7,237 nucleotides of DNA. Origin: an uncultured Chthonomonas sp. Lineage in GTDB: Bacteria > Armatimonadota > Chthonomonadetes > Chthonomonadales > CAJBBX01. The notes beneath the pieces were generated by a model. It saw only the letters and a program-made list of their open reading frames with translations. It was not told where the DNA came from and made no database searches. Position 1 is the first letter of the stretch; each line of letters opens with the position of its first letter. The translations under genes and the position numbers were made by a program. Location: positions 1 through 7,237 of the forward strand of contig CAISOI010000807.1 in assembly GCA_903886985.1 (NCBI GenBank). Reading direction: 5' to 3'. This document shows, one piece after another, positions 6,242 through 7,237 of this stretch.

Positions 6242-7069
6242 ATGTCAAAAGAAAATAAGGGATCGTTCGGCTCGGCATTAATAACGACGTCGATCCTGTC
6301 ACTGGTTCTGTCACCACTGGTCCTTGTGGGCCCTTTTATTGCCGGCGTGATCGGCAGGAAGAAACTCGGCGGAAAGGGCGTAGTTATAGGTCCCGCACTT
6401 GTGCCGGCGATTCTCTGGGCAACCGTCATCTATTTTGCCATGAACTACGAGTGGCACATTGGCAAACAAAATATTACGCCTGCTGCAACCGGATTGACAT
6501 CTCTTGCGTGGGCGACCGCACTCGCTTTAGTAGGAGGGGCTATAGCTGGATCAAAATCGGGAAAGGCTTCTCTTGTTGGTCTATTGTCACTGGGTGCCAG
6601 TGTCGGATTGGTTGCAATGCCGGTAAAGAAACTGGTCGATCTCTACAAGGAAATCAAACCCCAAAGCAGCGGTCCCACGATAAATGTTGACATTGCCAAC
6701 GGATGTCCCGACCGGCTCAAAAAACTCTACAGTGCGATCCAAAACTATGCCCAGTCTTATGACGATACACTTCCACCATCAGATCGTTGGGGGACGGCCA
6801 TCACAGATCCTGCACAGTCATTTGTAGCCAAAGAACAGATAAGCTGGCTGAATTGTCCCTCAACTGGCAAATTTGGCTATGCAATGAACGATGCTATTAC
6901 TGGAAAGAGACTCAAGGATATTACGGACAAAGCAAATACTCCATTGCTCTATGAAACTTCGAACGCCATTACTGACGCTCACGGCAACCTGGCTGATGTT
7001 CCGAAACCGGGTCGACACGGTGGCAAGAATAACGTGTTGTTCATGGACGGAACAGTCAAAGCGCAGTAG
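6242..7069 (+). CDS. Four-helix membrane protein with C-terminal H-X9-DG (DUF1559-like) domain
   Basis: The 275-residue protein starts at an ATG with GGAG at 6233-6236 (5-nt spacer). The N-terminal half is hydrophobic with about four membrane helices (roughly 12-37, 46-67, 84-103, 109-127). Residues about 150-275 match the head domain of the H-X9-DG/DUF1559 pseudopilin-like proteins that are abundant in Planctomycetota and Armatimonadota: the CPDRLKKLYSAIQNYAQSY helix with YDDTLPP, a second Cys in LNCPSTGKFGYAMN, and the terminal signature His259-X9-Asp269-Gly270 (RHGGKNN then LFMDGTVK). The usual prepilin leader (GFTLIELLVVIAI-like) is missing, and helices replace it. Cys155 and Cys205 could form a disulphide. 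Function is unknown; the head would lie on the outer side of the membrane if the helix count is even with the N-terminus outside. It follows the esterase gene by 25 nt, and a second small membrane protein begins 11 nt after it. Confidence 0.82.
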   Translation: MSKENKGSFGSALITTSILSLVLSPLVLVGPFIAGVIGRKKLGGKGVVIGPALVPAILWATVIYFAMNYEWHIGKQNITPAATGLTSLAWATALALVGGAIAGSKSGKASLVGLLSLGASVGLVAMPVKKLVDLYKEIKPQSSGPTINVDIANGCPDRLKKLYSAIQNYAQSYDDTLPPSDRWGTAITDPAQSFVAKEQISWLNCPSTGKFGYAMNDAITGKRLKDITDKANTPLLYETSNAITDAHGNLADVPKPGRHGGKNNVLFMDGTVKAQ

Positions 7070-7080
7070 CGCACAATACA

Positions 7081-7237
7081 ATGGTGCGACTTACAGATAA
7101 CGCCTCCAGCGGATGGTTTCTAAAGCTCTTGGTGTACGGCGGTCTCGCCGTCGTACTCATGTGGCTCTTTTCTTTCATGATTGCAGGAACTGTTGGGCCA
7201 CTTAGATCCATAGTACTCACTCAAAGGTGTCAGGAGA
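7081..7237 (+). CDS. Partial membrane protein cut by the window end, possibly a second H-X9-DG-type protein
   Basis: From ATG 7081 a frame with no stop runs to the end of the window (52 codons). It encodes a short polar start, one strong membrane helix (about residues 12-37, WFLKLLVYGGLAVVLMWLF then SFMIAG), and a segment ending TQRCQE. A cysteine placed just after a helix with QE behind it resembles the C-x-x-(N/R)-L-K start of the H-X9-DG head (compare GCPDRLKKL in the previous protein), so this may be a paralogue. That is inference from very little sequence. There is no clear ribosome binding site before the ATG; translation could be coupled to the previous gene, whose stop is 11 nt upstream. 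Confidence 0.5.
   Translation, partial: MVRLTDNASSGWFLKLLVYGGLAVVLMWLFSFMIAGTVGPLRSIVLTQRCQE

Noticed and set aside
1..7237. CRISPR arrays, tRNA/rRNA genes, insertion sequence ends or long direct repeats.
   Set aside because: None was seen on reading both strands. The window is almost fully occupied by protein-coding genes with intergenic gaps of 4-141 nt.

Overview
The window reads as ordinary bacterial chromosome carrying a compact set of predicted secreted carbohydrate-active or esterase-type genes. The lineage cannot be fixed from sequence alone. An H-X9-DG (DUF1559-like) pseudopilin-type domain in the gene at 6242, ChbG-like and gluconolactonase-type proteins with Sec signal peptides, and a TolB/PD40 protein all point to Armatimonadota, Planctomycetota or a related gene-rich environmental phylum, with Armatimonadota a slight favourite. 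Most genes have clear GGAG/AAGGAA-type ribosome binding sites 5-7 nt before the start, and two of them use non-ATG starts (GTG at 3304, TTG at 4471).

Layout. (1) Positions 1-684, plus strand: the 3' part of a DUF2961/GH172 glycoside hydrolase gene. The recognisable GH172 frame begins at about 238 directly behind a stop codon. A different frame, open from the window edge to 304, lies upstream. The simplest reading is a one-base frameshift near 236-240 that splits the gene. (2) Positions 689-3304, minus strand: a two-gene unit, transcribed from right to left, made of an exported alpha/beta-hydrolase (3304 to 2198) followed 24 nt later by a TolB-like PD40 propeller protein with an N-terminal concanavalin-like sandwich (2173 to 689). 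It converges on the GH172 fragment with only 4 nt between stop codons. (3) Positions 3305-3445: a 141-nt divergent intergenic region that must hold the promoters for both directions. (4) Positions 3446 to the window end, plus strand: a ChbG/YdjC-type deacetylase with a signal peptide, an esterase fused to an SMP-30/gluconolactonase-like propeller, a four-helix membrane protein carrying a C-terminal H-X9-DG domain, and the start of another small membrane protein that runs off the window.

Functional reading. Four predicted exported or surface proteins look like tools for trimming glycans and their ester or amide substituents: a glycosidase remnant, an acetyl-xylan-esterase/dienelactone-hydrolase-like enzyme, a sugar N-deacetylase-like enzyme and a ferulate/enterochelin-esterase-like enzyme. 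The common substrate, if there is one, is inferred from proximity only. The most interesting points are the apparent loss of all three metal-ligand positions in the lactonase-like propeller, the H-X9-DG domain attached to a four-helix membrane part instead of a prepilin leader, and the broken GH172 gene. No RNA genes, CRISPR arrays, insertion sequences or long repeats were seen.
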